Made by a program: the position numbers and the translations under genes
The notes under the pieces: generated by a model
Databases searched by the model: none
What the model saw: the letters and a program-made list of their open reading frames with translations, nothing else
Told to the model about the DNA's origin: nothing
In this document: piece by piece, positions 16,560-23,669 of the stretch
Numbering within the stretch: the stretch's first letter is position 1
Layout of the letters: every line of letters starts with the position of its first letter
Origin: an uncultured Opitutia bacterium
Lineage (GTDB): Bacteria > Verrucomicrobiota > Verrucomicrobiia > Opitutales > UBA953
DNA: 23,669 bases
NCBI GenBank assembly: GCA_937875975.1
Contig: CALEEU010000337.1
Span: forward strand, 1 to 23,669
Reading direction: 5' to 3'

Positions 16560-16610
16560 CGCGGTTTTGGCTCGCTTGTGGCTTATGGTCGATTGTCCTA
16601 ACCGACGATC

Positions 16611-19151
16611 ATGCCTAAAAAGAAGAAGCCCGCGAAGAAGTCCGCCCAGGTGGTCAAGGCGCGCAAGCCCGCCCCCAAGCCGATCAAGAAAGCTCCGGCT
16701 AGGTCCGTAGCCGGCTCTGAGGTTTCCGCTTTTCGTGACGCCGTCCTGCGCCACTTGAAGAGCACTTTCGCCCGAGATCGCGTCACCGCGACCCGCAACG
16801 ACTGGTGGATGGCCACCTGCATGGCGGCTCGCGACCAGATGCTGGAGCGCTACATCGATACGCAGGCCCAGCACGCCAGCAAGAACGTCCGCCGCGTCTA
16901 CTATCTCTCCTTGGAGTACCTCATGGGCCGGGTGCTGACCAATAACCTGGTCAACCTGCAGCTGCGTGACGTCGCCACGGCGGCCTTGGCCGAACTCGGG
17001 CAGGACCTCGAAGCCGTCGCCGATGAAGAAGCCGACATGGGCCTCGGCAATGGCGGACTGGGTCGCCTCGCCGCCTGCTTCCTCGATTCCCTCGCCACGA
17101 TGGACATCCCGGCCGTCGGCTACGGCATCCATTACGAGTTCGGTCTTTTCCGTCAGACCTTCGCGCAGGGCCGTCAGGTCGAAGTCGCCGACAACTGGCT
17201 GGCGAACAACAATCCTTGGCTGATCCGTCGTCCCAACTATCGCGTCAGCGTGCCGCTTTACGGCCGCGTGAAGCACAGCACCGACGACCGTGGTAATCAC
17301 TGCGCTGAACTCGTCGAGACCCGTAACCTCCTCGGCATGCCTTGGGATATCCCGATCGCCGGCTTCGCGGGCAGTAGCGTCAATTTCCTCCGCCTCTGGG
17401 AATCCAAGGCCGCTTCCGAATTCGATTTCCGCGCTTTCGATCGCGGCGGTTACGTCGAGGCCGTCCATGAGCGCGATTCGAGCGAGATCGTCTCGAAGGT
17501 CCTCTATCCGAACGACAGCACCGAGAGCGGCAAGGAGCTCCGCCTCGTCCAGCAGATCTTCTTCGTGTCCTGCTCCCTGCAGGACATCTTGCGCCGTCAC
17601 CGTCGCCTCAATCCCGATTTCAATTCCTTGCCGGCCAAGGCCGCCATCCAGCTCAACGACACCCACCCGGCGATCGCCGTCGCTGAGCTCATGCGCCTGC
17701 TCGTCGATGTCGAGCGACTGACCTGGGACGAAGCCTGGGCGCTCTGTACCCGGACCTTCAGCTACACCAATCACACCTTACTGCCCGAGGCGCTCGAGAC
17801 CTGGTCCGTGCCGCTCTTCGAGAAGGTGCTCCCGCGCCACCTTGAGATCATCCACGAGATCAACCGCCGCCACCTCGAGGACGTCGAGAAGCGCTGGCCC
17901 GGCGATGACGCCCGCAAGACGGAGCTCTCCATCGTCCAGGAAGGCTTCCCGAAGCGTATCCGTATGGCGCATCTCGCCGTCGTCGGCTCGCACCATGTCA
18001 ACGGGGTGGCCGAACTGCATACTCGCCTGATTCGCGCGAACCTGTTCCCCGGCTTCAACGAGCTTTGGAAAGGCAAGTTCGTCAACGTCACCAACGGCGT
18101 CACGCCGCGCCGCTGGGTCCGCGGTTGCAATCCTGAGCTCGGCGCCCTGTGCGACGAAGTCGCCGGCAAGGGCTGGGAGGCCGATCTCGGCCGCCTGCGC
18201 AAGCTCGACGCCTTGGCTGATCGCCCCGCGTTCCAGGACCGTTTCCTCGCCATCAAGCGCGCGAACAAGGTCCGTCTGGCCGCCCGCATCAAGGAACTCG
18301 TCGGCGTGGAAGTGTCGCCCGACGCGCTCTTCGACGTCCAGATCAAGCGCCTCCACGAGTACAAGCGCCAGCACCTCAACCTGCTGCACATCCTGCACCT
18401 GTACCGCCGGATCCTGAACGAGCCGAACGGACAATTCACGCCCCGCGTCTGCATCTTCGGGGCCAAGGCCGCCCCGGGTTACGCCCTCGCGAAGCATATC
18501 ATCCATGCGATCAATCGCGTCGCCGCCGTCATCAATTCCGACGAGCGCGTCCGCGGCCTGCTCAAGGTGGTCTTCCTGCCGGATTACCGTGTTTCGCTGG
18601 CCGAGCGCATCATCCCGGCGGCCGACCTTTCCGAACAGATCTCCACCGCCGGCAAGGAGGCTTCCGGTACGGGCAATATGAAGCTCGCCCTCAACGGAGC
18701 CGTCACCATCGGCACGCTCGATGGCGCCAACGTTGAGATCGGCGAAGAAGTCGGCGACGAGAACATCTTCATCTTCGGCCTTCAGGTCGATGAGGTCGAG
18801 AAGCTCTGGGCTGACGGCTACGATCCGCACGCGGTGCTCGCCGCCGATCCAGAACTTTCAGCGCTACTCGATTGGCTGCGCTCCGACACCTTCACCCCGG
18901 AGCAAGCCGGGGCTCTTTCGCCCGTCGTCGATTCGCTCCTGGAGGGCGGGGATCCCTACCTCGTGCTGGCTGACTTCCGTAGTTACGTGGAAGCCCAGGC
19001 CAGGGCCGAGAAGGCCTTCCTGGACCGCCGGCGTTGGGCGGCCATGGCCATCCGGAACGTCGCCCGCTGCGCCAAGTTCTCGTCCGATCGCTCGATCGGG
19101 GACTACGCCAAGCTCATCTGGAAGACCAAACCCCACCCAATTCCCCGCTAA
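16611..19151 (+). CDS. glgP: Glycogen/starch alpha-glucan phosphorylase
   Basis: GlgP releases glucose-1-phosphate from alpha-1,4-glucans with pyridoxal phosphate (PLP). The 846-residue GT35 protein starts its catalytic part near residue 38 (SAFRDAVLRHL) and shows YYLSLEYLMGR, GLGNGGLGRLAACFLDS, the QLNDTHPAIA segment and VTNGVTPRRW. The PLP-binding region GKEASGTGNMKLALNG is intact, with Lys691 as the Schiff-base lysine. The first 35 residues are an unusual basic tail with 11 Lys and 2 Arg among Pro and Ala. ATG 16611 is preceded by no Shine-Dalgarno sequence and lies 51 nt after the acyltransferase gene, so the gene may have its own promoter or share that transcript. It complements glgA, which is on the opposite strand in another operon. 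Maltodextrin phosphorylase is a close alternative. Confidence 0.97.
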   Translation: MPKKKKPAKKSAQVVKARKPAPKPIKKAPARSVAGSEVSAFRDAVLRHLKSTFARDRVTATRNDWWMATCMAARDQMLERYIDTQAQHASKNVRRVYYLSLEYLMGRVLTNNLVNLQLRDVATAALAELGQDLEAVADEEADMGLGNGGLGRLAACFLDSLATMDIPAVGYGIHYEFGLFRQTFAQGRQVEVADNWLANNNPWLIRRPNYRVSVPLYGRVKHSTDDRGNHCAELVETRNLLGMPWDIPIAGFAGSSVNFLRLWESKAASEFDFRAFDRGGYVEAVHERDSSEIVSKVLYPNDSTESGKELRLVQQIFFVSCSLQDILRRHRRLNPDFNSLPAKAAIQLNDTHPAIAVAELMRLLVDVERLTWDEAWALCTRTFSYTNHTLLPEALETWSVPLFEKVLPRHLEIIHEINRRHLEDVEKRWPGDDARKTELSIVQEGFPKRIRMAHLAVVGSHHVNGVAELHTRLIRANLFPGFNELWKGKFVNVTNGVTPRRWVRGCNPELGALCDEVAGKGWEADLGRLRKLDALADRPAFQDRFLAIKRANKVRLAARIKELVGVEVSPDALFDVQIKRLHEYKRQHLNLLHILHLYRRILNEPNGQFTPRVCIFGAKAAPGYALAKHIIHAINRVAAVINSDERVRGLLKVVFLPDYRVSLAERIIPAADLSEQISTAGKEASGTGNMKLALNGAVTIGTLDGANVEIGEEVGDENIFIFGLQVDEVEKLWADGYDPHAVLAADPELSALLDWLRSDTFTPEQAGALSPVVDSLLEGGDPYLVLADFRSYVEAQARAEKAFLDRRRWAAMAIRNVARCAKFSSDRSIGDYAKLIWKTKPHPIPR

Positions 19152-19189
19152 CAAGGGGTTGAGGTTGGTCGCCGAGGTCCCCAAGATGG

Positions 19190-20059
19190 GTGGCCTTGCG
19201 ACCCCGCGTCTCCATCCCCGTCCTGCTGGCCGTGTCGGCTTTGACACTGTCGGCTGCCGAGCGTCCGCCCGGCGCGATAAAGGCTGGCGTGGTCATCACC
19301 GCCGAAGGGGGTGTCGAAGGAACTCAGGTGTATCGCTACGATGCCGACGGTCGTCCGATGGAGGGCACTCCGGCCAAGTCTCGCGTGATTACAGGACCTC
19401 GTCCAGCTGGCTCCGCTCCTGCTGCCGCTGCCGTTTCTCCTGCAGCTAAATCCGCGCCTGCGCCCGCACCGAAGCAGTCGATCAAGACCGCCGATGGTCG
19501 TACGGTTCCGTTTTCCGTTGAAGGGAAGGGCATCGGCAAAGGCGTCGACGACGCCGTCGACTTTAACGCTGGCCTGAAGAAGACATCTAAGTCCAGTGGA
19601 CTCATGGAGCAGCGCTTCGACACGGCCATGTCTTCCATCGGCAAGGATCAGGTCTACTCCCGGAACAATCTCATCACCCTCGACACCTGGCACGGCCGCT
19701 ATGACACCATCGGCCGCAAGAAGTCCGACATCGAACTCACCGACACGCTTGGCGCACCAGTCCGTCCGAAGGACACCGTCGAAGTGAAGTCCGTCGATCG
19801 CATCAAGTCTTCCGTCAGCGGTACGAAGGCTGAGGTCAAGGATTGGGAAGAACGCATGGGCATCGAGACCAACGCCAGATTCACCGGCGTGAAATCTAAC
19901 TGGCAGGGCCGGCTCAATCCCGACCCGAAGACGGTCGACCAGCTTTCGATGCAGGACATCAACCGCTACCAGTTCCGCCGGAATCGCTCCAGCGACCCTG
20001 GTCTGCCGGTGGTCAAGCCGGGGTCGGATGATGTGCAATCTAAGGGCATTAAGAAGTAA
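19190..20059 (+). CDS. Exported protein of unknown function
   Basis: I do not recognise this 289-residue protein. Residues 1-23 look like a Sec signal peptide (basic start, VLLAVSALTL core, AxA-type end SAAE). A short N-terminal part (25-66) contains GGVEGTQVYRYDADGRP. A Pro/Ala linker (69-95) follows, then a charged, Lys-rich C-terminal part (96-289) with no transmembrane segment, no Cys and no obvious catalytic motif. It is probably periplasmic or surface-exposed. The C-terminus (QSKGIKK) is not a PEP-CTERM tag or a barrel Phe. The start is GTG 19190 or TTG 19196; an in-frame stop at 19160 bars anything longer. It begins 38 nt after glgP and is followed by an intrinsic terminator, so it may be the last gene of the glgP transcript. 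Codon use resembles its neighbours, which supports a real gene. Confidence 0.72.
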   Translation: MALRPRVSIPVLLAVSALTLSAAERPPGAIKAGVVITAEGGVEGTQVYRYDADGRPMEGTPAKSRVITGPRPAGSAPAAAAVSPAAKSAPAPAPKQSIKTADGRTVPFSVEGKGIGKGVDDAVDFNAGLKKTSKSSGLMEQRFDTAMSSIGKDQVYSRNNLITLDTWHGRYDTIGRKKSDIELTDTLGAPVRPKDTVEVKSVDRIKSSVSGTKAEVKDWEERMGIETNARFTGVKSNWQGRLNPDPKTVDQLSMQDINRYQFRRNRSSDPGLPVVKPGSDDVQSKGIKK

Positions 20060-20075
20060 TTGCTCGAAAATGGAG

Positions 20076-20093
20076 CGGCCTTGCCGTTTTTTT
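20076..20093 (+). terminator. Intrinsic terminator after the exported-protein gene
   Basis: The GC stem CGGC (20076-20079)/GCCG (20083-20086), extendable by a G-U and an A-U pair, has a CTT loop. Seven T residues (20087-20093) follow. It sits 17 nt past the stop at 20059 and ahead of the kinase-like gene. Confidence 0.75.
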
Positions 20094-20114
20094 ACCTCGC
20101 AGGTTCTTCGAGGT
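20094..20114 (+). other. Inverted repeat in the leader of the kinase-like gene
   Basis: ACCTCG (20094-20099) and CGAGGT (20109-20114) can pair as a 6-bp stem with a 9-nt loop, directly after the T run of the preceding terminator and 25 nt before the ATG at 20140. It could be an extra terminator arm or a leader hairpin or operator; no T run follows it. Confidence 0.4.
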
Positions 20115-20139
20115 GATTTACTCCTAGACCCTTAACTTC

Positions 20140-21342
20140 ATGAGCGACGCTCAGCCCAGACCCGCCTCGAGCGGCATCAGCGACCTCGAGGTCAAGGATG
20201 GCCAGATCATCTTTGATTCCGTCTGGTCAAGTCTGGAGCGGGAGATCGGTCGCGAGAAGCTGGCTTTCCCGCGTGAGATTTTCTGGCTCAACGGCGCCCC
20301 GGGCGCCGGTAAGGGTACGAACACCGCGTTCATCCTCCAGTATCGCGACTACGCCGCCGACCCGATCGTGGTCAGCGACCTGCTTTCGAGCCCAGAAGCC
20401 AAGAAGCGCATCGATGCCGGCATGCTCGTCGGCGATCGCGAAGTGGTGGAGATCCTCTTCCGCAAACTCCTCGCCCCCGAGTATGTCAGCGGAGCGATCG
20501 TCGACGGCTTCCCGCGTTCGATGGTGCAGGTGGAATGTCTCAAGCACCTGTTCACCAAGCTCAATGACCTCCGCACGGAGTTCCGTGGTTCGACCGGCGT
20601 CCGTTTCCCGAAACCCCATTTCCATATCCTGGTCCTGTTCGTCGACGAGAACGAGTCCGTCCGTCGTCAGCTGAAGCGCGGCCAGGAGGCCATCGCCCAG
20701 AACGAGAAGGCCGCCCGCGACGGCGGTCCGCTCGCCGAGGTCCGCAAGACCGATCTCACGGCCGACGCCGCCCGCAACCGTTACCGCGTCTTCAAAGAGC
20801 GCACCTACGAGCCGCTGCAGTCGCTGCGGGACATCTTCCACTACCATTTCATCAACGCGCAGGGTTCGCTCGCCGAAGTCCAGGCCCGTATCATCAAGGA
20901 ACTTCAATACCAGAGCTCCCTTGAGCTGTCGGAGGACACGTATGACCTTATCTCGCCGATCCCGCTGGCCTCGCAGATCGTCCAGCATGCCCGTCAGGAT
21001 CTTGTCCGCCGTCTCGACGACTACGCCGAGCGTAACGCCGAGTGCTTCCGTCTGGTCATCGAGCTGATTCAGGACAAGTTCCTGCCGATCATCAAGGCCC
21101 ACGCCATCTCCGGCCAGGCGCACGTCAACATCGAGACCACCGTCTTCGACGACCCGCTGGCCATCTCGATGTTCATCGACATCTTCTCCGAGCGCGGCTT
21201 CCACGCCGTGGTCGACCAGCACCGCATCGAGATCCCCGAGACCATCGTCGCCGGCACCGGCAAGGTGATCACGCGCGTCAAGAAGGTCTGGCGCGTGTCG
21301 ATCCGCTTCGAAGGTTCTGAGATCCGCCGCGGCGGCGCCTGA
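20140..21342 (+). CDS. Adenylate-kinase-like P-loop protein with an extra C-terminal domain
   Basis: This 400-residue cytosolic protein contains a nucleoside-monophosphate-kinase core. It has the P-loop GAPGAGKGT (52-60), VVSDLL in the NMP-binding region (77-82), the DGFPRS motif (122-127) and an Arg-rich lid-like stretch (174-220) without zinc-binding cysteines. Ordinary adenylate kinases are about 180-220 residues. This one adds about 45 residues before the P-loop and about 140 after the core. The C-terminal part looks helical (about 275-325), then beta-alpha-beta-beta (HVNIETTVF, a helix, FHAVVDQHRIEIP, KKVWRVSIRFEG), and I cannot assign it. NMP kinase activity is plausible but unproven. 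The gene stands alone after a terminator and converges on the beta-helix gene with 2 nt between stops. No Shine-Dalgarno sequence is visible. Confidence 0.85.
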   Translation: MSDAQPRPASSGISDLEVKDGQIIFDSVWSSLEREIGREKLAFPREIFWLNGAPGAGKGTNTAFILQYRDYAADPIVVSDLLSSPEAKKRIDAGMLVGDREVVEILFRKLLAPEYVSGAIVDGFPRSMVQVECLKHLFTKLNDLRTEFRGSTGVRFPKPHFHILVLFVDENESVRRQLKRGQEAIAQNEKAARDGGPLAEVRKTDLTADAARNRYRVFKERTYEPLQSLRDIFHYHFINAQGSLAEVQARIIKELQYQSSLELSEDTYDLISPIPLASQIVQHARQDLVRRLDDYAERNAECFRLVIELIQDKFLPIIKAHAISGQAHVNIETTVFDDPLAISMFIDIFSERGFHAVVDQHRIEIPETIVAGTGKVITRVKKVWRVSIRFEGSEIRRGGA

Positions 21343-21344
21343 GC

Positions 21345-22697
21345 CTATTTCGTCAACGCCGTCAGGTTGCCTTGCACAAGGTTGCCTGAGCAGCCTTGTT
21401 CGCTGATGCCGGGCGCGGCGCCTGGGCGATCCTTACGGGCGTCCCGGACGAGGTTGCCGGACACGATGCTATCGGCGACGTCCCGCAGCGCGATGCCTTC
21501 ACCATCGGAGTCGAGGATGCTGTTATCCTGCACGCGGAGGCGCTTACCGCCTTCGAAGCGCACCGCGGCGGGATGGCGACGGACACCGCTCACGATATTG
21601 CCCGTGAAGGCGGAGTCGTCGGTGCGCCGGAACACGACGCCGTTCTGTTCGGCGAGGTTGAAGCCATTGACAAGATAGCGCGGGTTACGGTCGAAGTTAT
21701 TGCCGGTGACGACGACGTTCATGCTGTCCTCCACAAGGAGGTCGTGTTCGAAGCCTTCCCAAAAGGTGTTAGCTGAGATCGTGACGCCGCGGACCTGGCG
21801 CAGCTCGATGTTGACCATCACGTCGCTGAAGACGTTGCCGATGATGGTGACGTGGCCTTCGCGGGTGGTCGCGCGCCCTTCACGGCGGAGCAGGGAAGGG
21901 TCCGTGCCAGCACCGAGGATCCGGATGTTCGCGGCGCCAGGGGCCTTGTGGGTGTGCTGGATGGTGCAGCCGGTGACGGCGACCTCCGCAATCGAGCCGC
22001 CGGTGGAGTCGAGTAAGATGTTAGCCGAAGGCGCGCCCTTCTCGTCATGGTTGGCCTCGATGTCGCAGGTCCCGATGTGCAGATTACGGACTTCGCCGCC
22101 GATGACGACGATGCCTCCGCCGAGATTATAACTGATATGACAGCCGAGGACGTTGGTCTGGTGCAGGTTGACGCGATCGAGGAATAAGCCGACACCTCGG
22201 TTGCGGTAGAGATGGCATTCCGTGACGATGACGTTGCGATTGCGCTCGGTGAGGTGGATCCCGTGACGACACTCGCGGATGGTCAGGCGCGAGAGGGTCA
22301 GCTGCATGGTGCCGGTGGCTTCGATGCCGTCGGCCTCGGCGTGCGCCCCGAGGATTTCGAGGCCTTGCACGACGGGCGTGCGCTGAGCCCAGGTTGCGGG
22401 CTTGACGGATTTCGGGTCAGCGGTGCCGCCGTGAGTGCCGATGATTTTCAAGGCTGGTCCGGGCCCTGCCATAATCAGTGTGGCGGTTCCGTCGGAGGAG
22501 ATGCTGGAGGTGCCTAGCTTGGCGAGCTCGACCGTGACCGTCTTGGTCAGGCGGTAGCGTCCTTTGGGGAGTTGGACGCTCCCACCGGCGTCGACGAGTT
22601 TCTGGAGGGCGGCGGTGTCGTCCGCCTGGCCGTCGCCGACGAGCGTCTGGGCGGAGAGGACCGTCGTGAAGGCCAGCAGGGTGAGCAGAGGACGCAT
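21345..22697 (-). CDS. Exported right-handed parallel beta-helix protein (pectate-lyase-like fold)
   Basis: This is a 450-residue secreted protein. Residues 1-16 are a signal peptide (MRPLLTLLAFTTVLSA). The mature N-terminus has GDGQADDT (21-28) followed by VQLPKGRYRL, the opening of the Pectate_lyase_3-type beta-helix. The rest is a series of coils of about 20-25 residues with recurring GN-x-F/I and V-x-x-N patterns (for example TIIGNVFSDV, TISANTFWEG, VVTGNNFDRN, SIVSGNLVRD). Such folds bind or cleave acidic polysaccharides, but no catalytic residues can be assigned, so lyase, hydrolase, epimerase or pure binding functions all remain open. It starts 4 nt after the esterase stop, so the two genes form an operon that suggests joint action on an esterified polysaccharide. 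The start is ATG 22697, with no Shine-Dalgarno sequence. Confidence 0.88.
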   Translation of the reverse strand: MRPLLTLLAFTTVLSAQTLVGDGQADDTAALQKLVDAGGSVQLPKGRYRLTKTVTVELAKLGTSSISSDGTATLIMAGPGPALKIIGTHGGTADPKSVKPATWAQRTPVVQGLEILGAHAEADGIEATGTMQLTLSRLTIRECRHGIHLTERNRNVIVTECHLYRNRGVGLFLDRVNLHQTNVLGCHISYNLGGGIVVIGGEVRNLHIGTCDIEANHDEKGAPSANILLDSTGGSIAEVAVTGCTIQHTHKAPGAANIRILGAGTDPSLLRREGRATTREGHVTIIGNVFSDVMVNIELRQVRGVTISANTFWEGFEHDLLVEDSMNVVVTGNNFDRNPRYLVNGFNLAEQNGVVFRRTDDSAFTGNIVSGVRRHPAAVRFEGGKRLRVQDNSILDSDGEGIALRDVADSIVSGNLVRDARKDRPGAAPGISEQGCSGNLVQGNLTALTK

Positions 22698-22701
22698 GGG
22701 C

Positions 22702-23574
22702 TTACTTGGCAGCCTTCAGGAAGCCTTCGGCGCCCATCCATTCGCCGGCGGTCTTGGTCCAGCCGTCGACCGGGAACTTCGTCTGGCGCGTGCCGAAGCC
22801 GTGGCCGCCCTTGGAGTAGATGTGAATCTCCGCCGGGAGATTCTGCCGCTTGTATTCGATATAGAGCTTCGCGGCCTCGAGCGGGTTGGCGCCGTCGTTA
22901 TGGGCGACTACGAAGAAGCAGGGCGGGGCGTCGGCGGGAACGGAGAAGCCTTCGCGGAACTTGGTCTTATCTTCCTTCTCGAGGAAGCCGCCACCGTAGA
23001 CGAAAATCGTGAAGTCCGGGCCGCGCGGGTCGTCGACGCCCTTCTTCTGTTCGTAGGTGCGAGGCGTGCGGTCCCATGAGGCATGGCCGACGAGGTTGGC
23101 GCCGGCGGAGAAGCCGATCACGCCGACACGCTTTGGGTCGATGTTCCATTCCTTGGCGTGGGCGCGGACGAGGCCGAGCGATCGCTGCAGGTCTTGCACG
23201 GGAAATGCATGCGGTAAAGTCTCGTCGGCCGTCGGGGTGCGGTAGCGTAAGAGGATGCCCGTGACGCCGATGCTATTGAGCCATTCGCAGACGCCGGTCC
23301 CTTCGTTCTTGGTCGAGAGGAACCAGTAACCGCCGCCCGGGCAGACGATGACCGCGGCGCCGTTCGGATTGGCGGCCGGGTAGACCGTGATCGAAGGCTC
23401 GTTGATGAAGGTCTCGCGGCCCGGCTGGTTACCTTTTGGACCGATGCGTTCGAGGACCGTCTTGGACGGCGCGACGCGCTTGCCCGGGACGCCTTCAGAC
23501 CAGAGGGGCAAAACGGTTTCGGCGGCGCCGGCGGAAGTCGCCAAGGCCAAGAAGAAGAGCGTGAGGAAGCGCAT
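22702..23574 (-). CDS. Exported alpha/beta-hydrolase esterase (carbohydrate-esterase-like)
   Basis: This 290-residue protein has a signal peptide (residues 1-18, ending SAGAAE) and an alpha/beta-hydrolase fold. The oxyanion-hole motif is CPGGGY (78-83). The nucleophile is Ser156 in GFSAGAN, and the likely acid and base are Asp227 (AHNDGANP) and His258 (SKGGHGFG). This pattern is common in acetylxylan/feruloyl-type esterases and the BD-FAE-like group, which remove acyl groups from plant or algal polysaccharides. The substrate is not determined by sequence. ATG 23574 was chosen because it begins the signal peptide; the frame extends to 23619 through the upstream terminator region. The beta-helix gene follows after 4 nt. 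A terminator lies upstream, so this is the first gene of its operon. Confidence 0.9.
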   Translation of the reverse strand: MRFLTLFFLALATSAGAAETVLPLWSEGVPGKRVAPSKTVLERIGPKGNQPGRETFINEPSITVYPAANPNGAAVIVCPGGGYWFLSTKNEGTGVCEWLNSIGVTGILLRYRTPTADETLPHAFPVQDLQRSLGLVRAHAKEWNIDPKRVGVIGFSAGANLVGHASWDRTPRTYEQKKGVDDPRGPDFTIFVYGGGFLEKEDKTKFREGFSVPADAPPCFFVVAHNDGANPLEAAKLYIEYKRQNLPAEIHIYSKGGHGFGTRQTKFPVDGWTKTAGEWMGAEGFLKAAK

Positions 23575-23618
23575 CGGGGTAAGGCTAGGACAGCACACCG
23601 CGGCGGATGTGCCAAACA

Positions 23619-23644
23619 AAGAAGCGGCCGAGGGGCCGCTTCTT
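23619..23644 (-). terminator. Intrinsic terminator of a gene beyond the right edge
   Basis: AAGAAGCGGCC (23619-23629) and GGCCGCTTCTT (23634-23644) form a perfect 11-bp stem with a GAGG loop. On the minus strand the stem is followed by TGTTTGG. It should end a minus-strand transcript entering from the right; a TAA at 23669-23667 may be that gene's stop. The remaining bases to 23669 show nothing else. Confidence 0.8.
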
Positions 23645-23669
23645 AAGACTGATATGGCGAGACGCCTTA

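Noticed and set aside
16506..17774. 422-codon open frame antisense to glgP and the end of the acyltransferase gene
   Set aside because: It is opposite strongly supported genes in a GC-rich genome where antisense frames stay open by codon bias. Its translation is acidic and repetitive with no recognisable domain.
17778..18830. 350-codon open frame antisense to glgP
   Set aside because: It is a shadow of the PLP-site half of GlgP and has no motifs of its own.
19148..20038. 296-codon minus-strand frame opposite the exported unknown protein
   Set aside because: I considered it because the sense protein is unknown. The sense frame has a proper signal peptide and a terminator just downstream, while the antisense product shows neither.
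20227..21222. 331-codon open frame antisense to the kinase-like gene
   Set aside because: The sense frame carries a P-loop and DGFPRS motif. The antisense product is low-complexity with no domain.
21345..23574. PEP-CTERM tags on the exported proteins as exosortase substrates
   Set aside because: The C-termini of the beta-helix protein, esterase and exported unknown lack a PEP-like motif, terminal membrane helix and basic end.
1..23669. tRNA, rRNA, CRISPR, insertion-sequence or prophage signals
   Set aside because: I found no regularly spaced repeats, transposase or integrase genes, or structured RNA genes. The longest non-coding gap is about 135 nt.

Overview
This 23.7 kb window is a gene-dense, GC-rich chromosomal stretch with 17 protein genes (one cut by the left edge). 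It has no rRNA, tRNA, CRISPR array, insertion sequence or prophage that I could recognise. The organism has a Gram-negative type envelope: outer-membrane barrel protein, Sec signal peptides, an exosortase and a Yej-type peptide importer. The exosortase, high GC content, near absence of Shine-Dalgarno sequences and exported beta-helix and esterase genes suggest Verrucomicrobiota, perhaps the Opitutae. No phylogenetic marker confirms this, so the placement is inference.

Left block (1-4800, minus strand): lipoyl synthase (lipA), a UvrD/PcrA-like helicase 3 nt downstream, then serA (serine biosynthesis) and plsY (phospholipid synthesis, first 23 codons only). A strong hairpin terminator at 4764-4795 separates lipA from a TIGR02001-type outer-membrane protein gene (4820-5461), which follows an AT-rich leader.

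Central block (5597-14136, minus strand): seven closely spaced or overlapping genes read yejB, yejE, yejA, yejF N-half, yejF C-half, exosortase, glgA. The first five form a complete YejABEF-type peptide/microcin-C-family ABC importer. Its ATPase is split into two genes, and both permeases carry extra 80-90 residue periplasmic insertions. The importer is apparently cotranscribed with a membrane protein-sorting peptidase and glycogen synthase, which is the most unusual arrangement in the window.

Right block, plus strand (14229-21342): a fused acyltransferase/acyl-ACP (acyl-CoA) synthetase resembling Aas, a glycogen phosphorylase (glgP) with a histone-H1-like lysine-rich N-terminal tail, an unrecognised exported protein, and an adenylate-kinase-like P-loop protein with a long unassigned C-terminal domain. 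The first runs divergently from yejB. Right edge, minus strand (21345-23574): an exported alpha/beta-hydrolase esterase followed 4 nt later by an exported right-handed beta-helix protein, likely a polysaccharide-related pair. A terminator for a gene beyond the right edge lies at 23619-23644.

The genes join several housekeeping themes: glycogen synthesis and breakdown (glgA, glgP), phospholipid acylation (plsY, Aas-like), serine and lipoate synthesis, DNA repair, and envelope transport. No defence or mobile system is evident. The candidates for new biology are modest: the exosortase inside a peptide-importer operon, the permease insertions, the C-terminal domain of the kinase-like protein, and the basic tail on GlgP.
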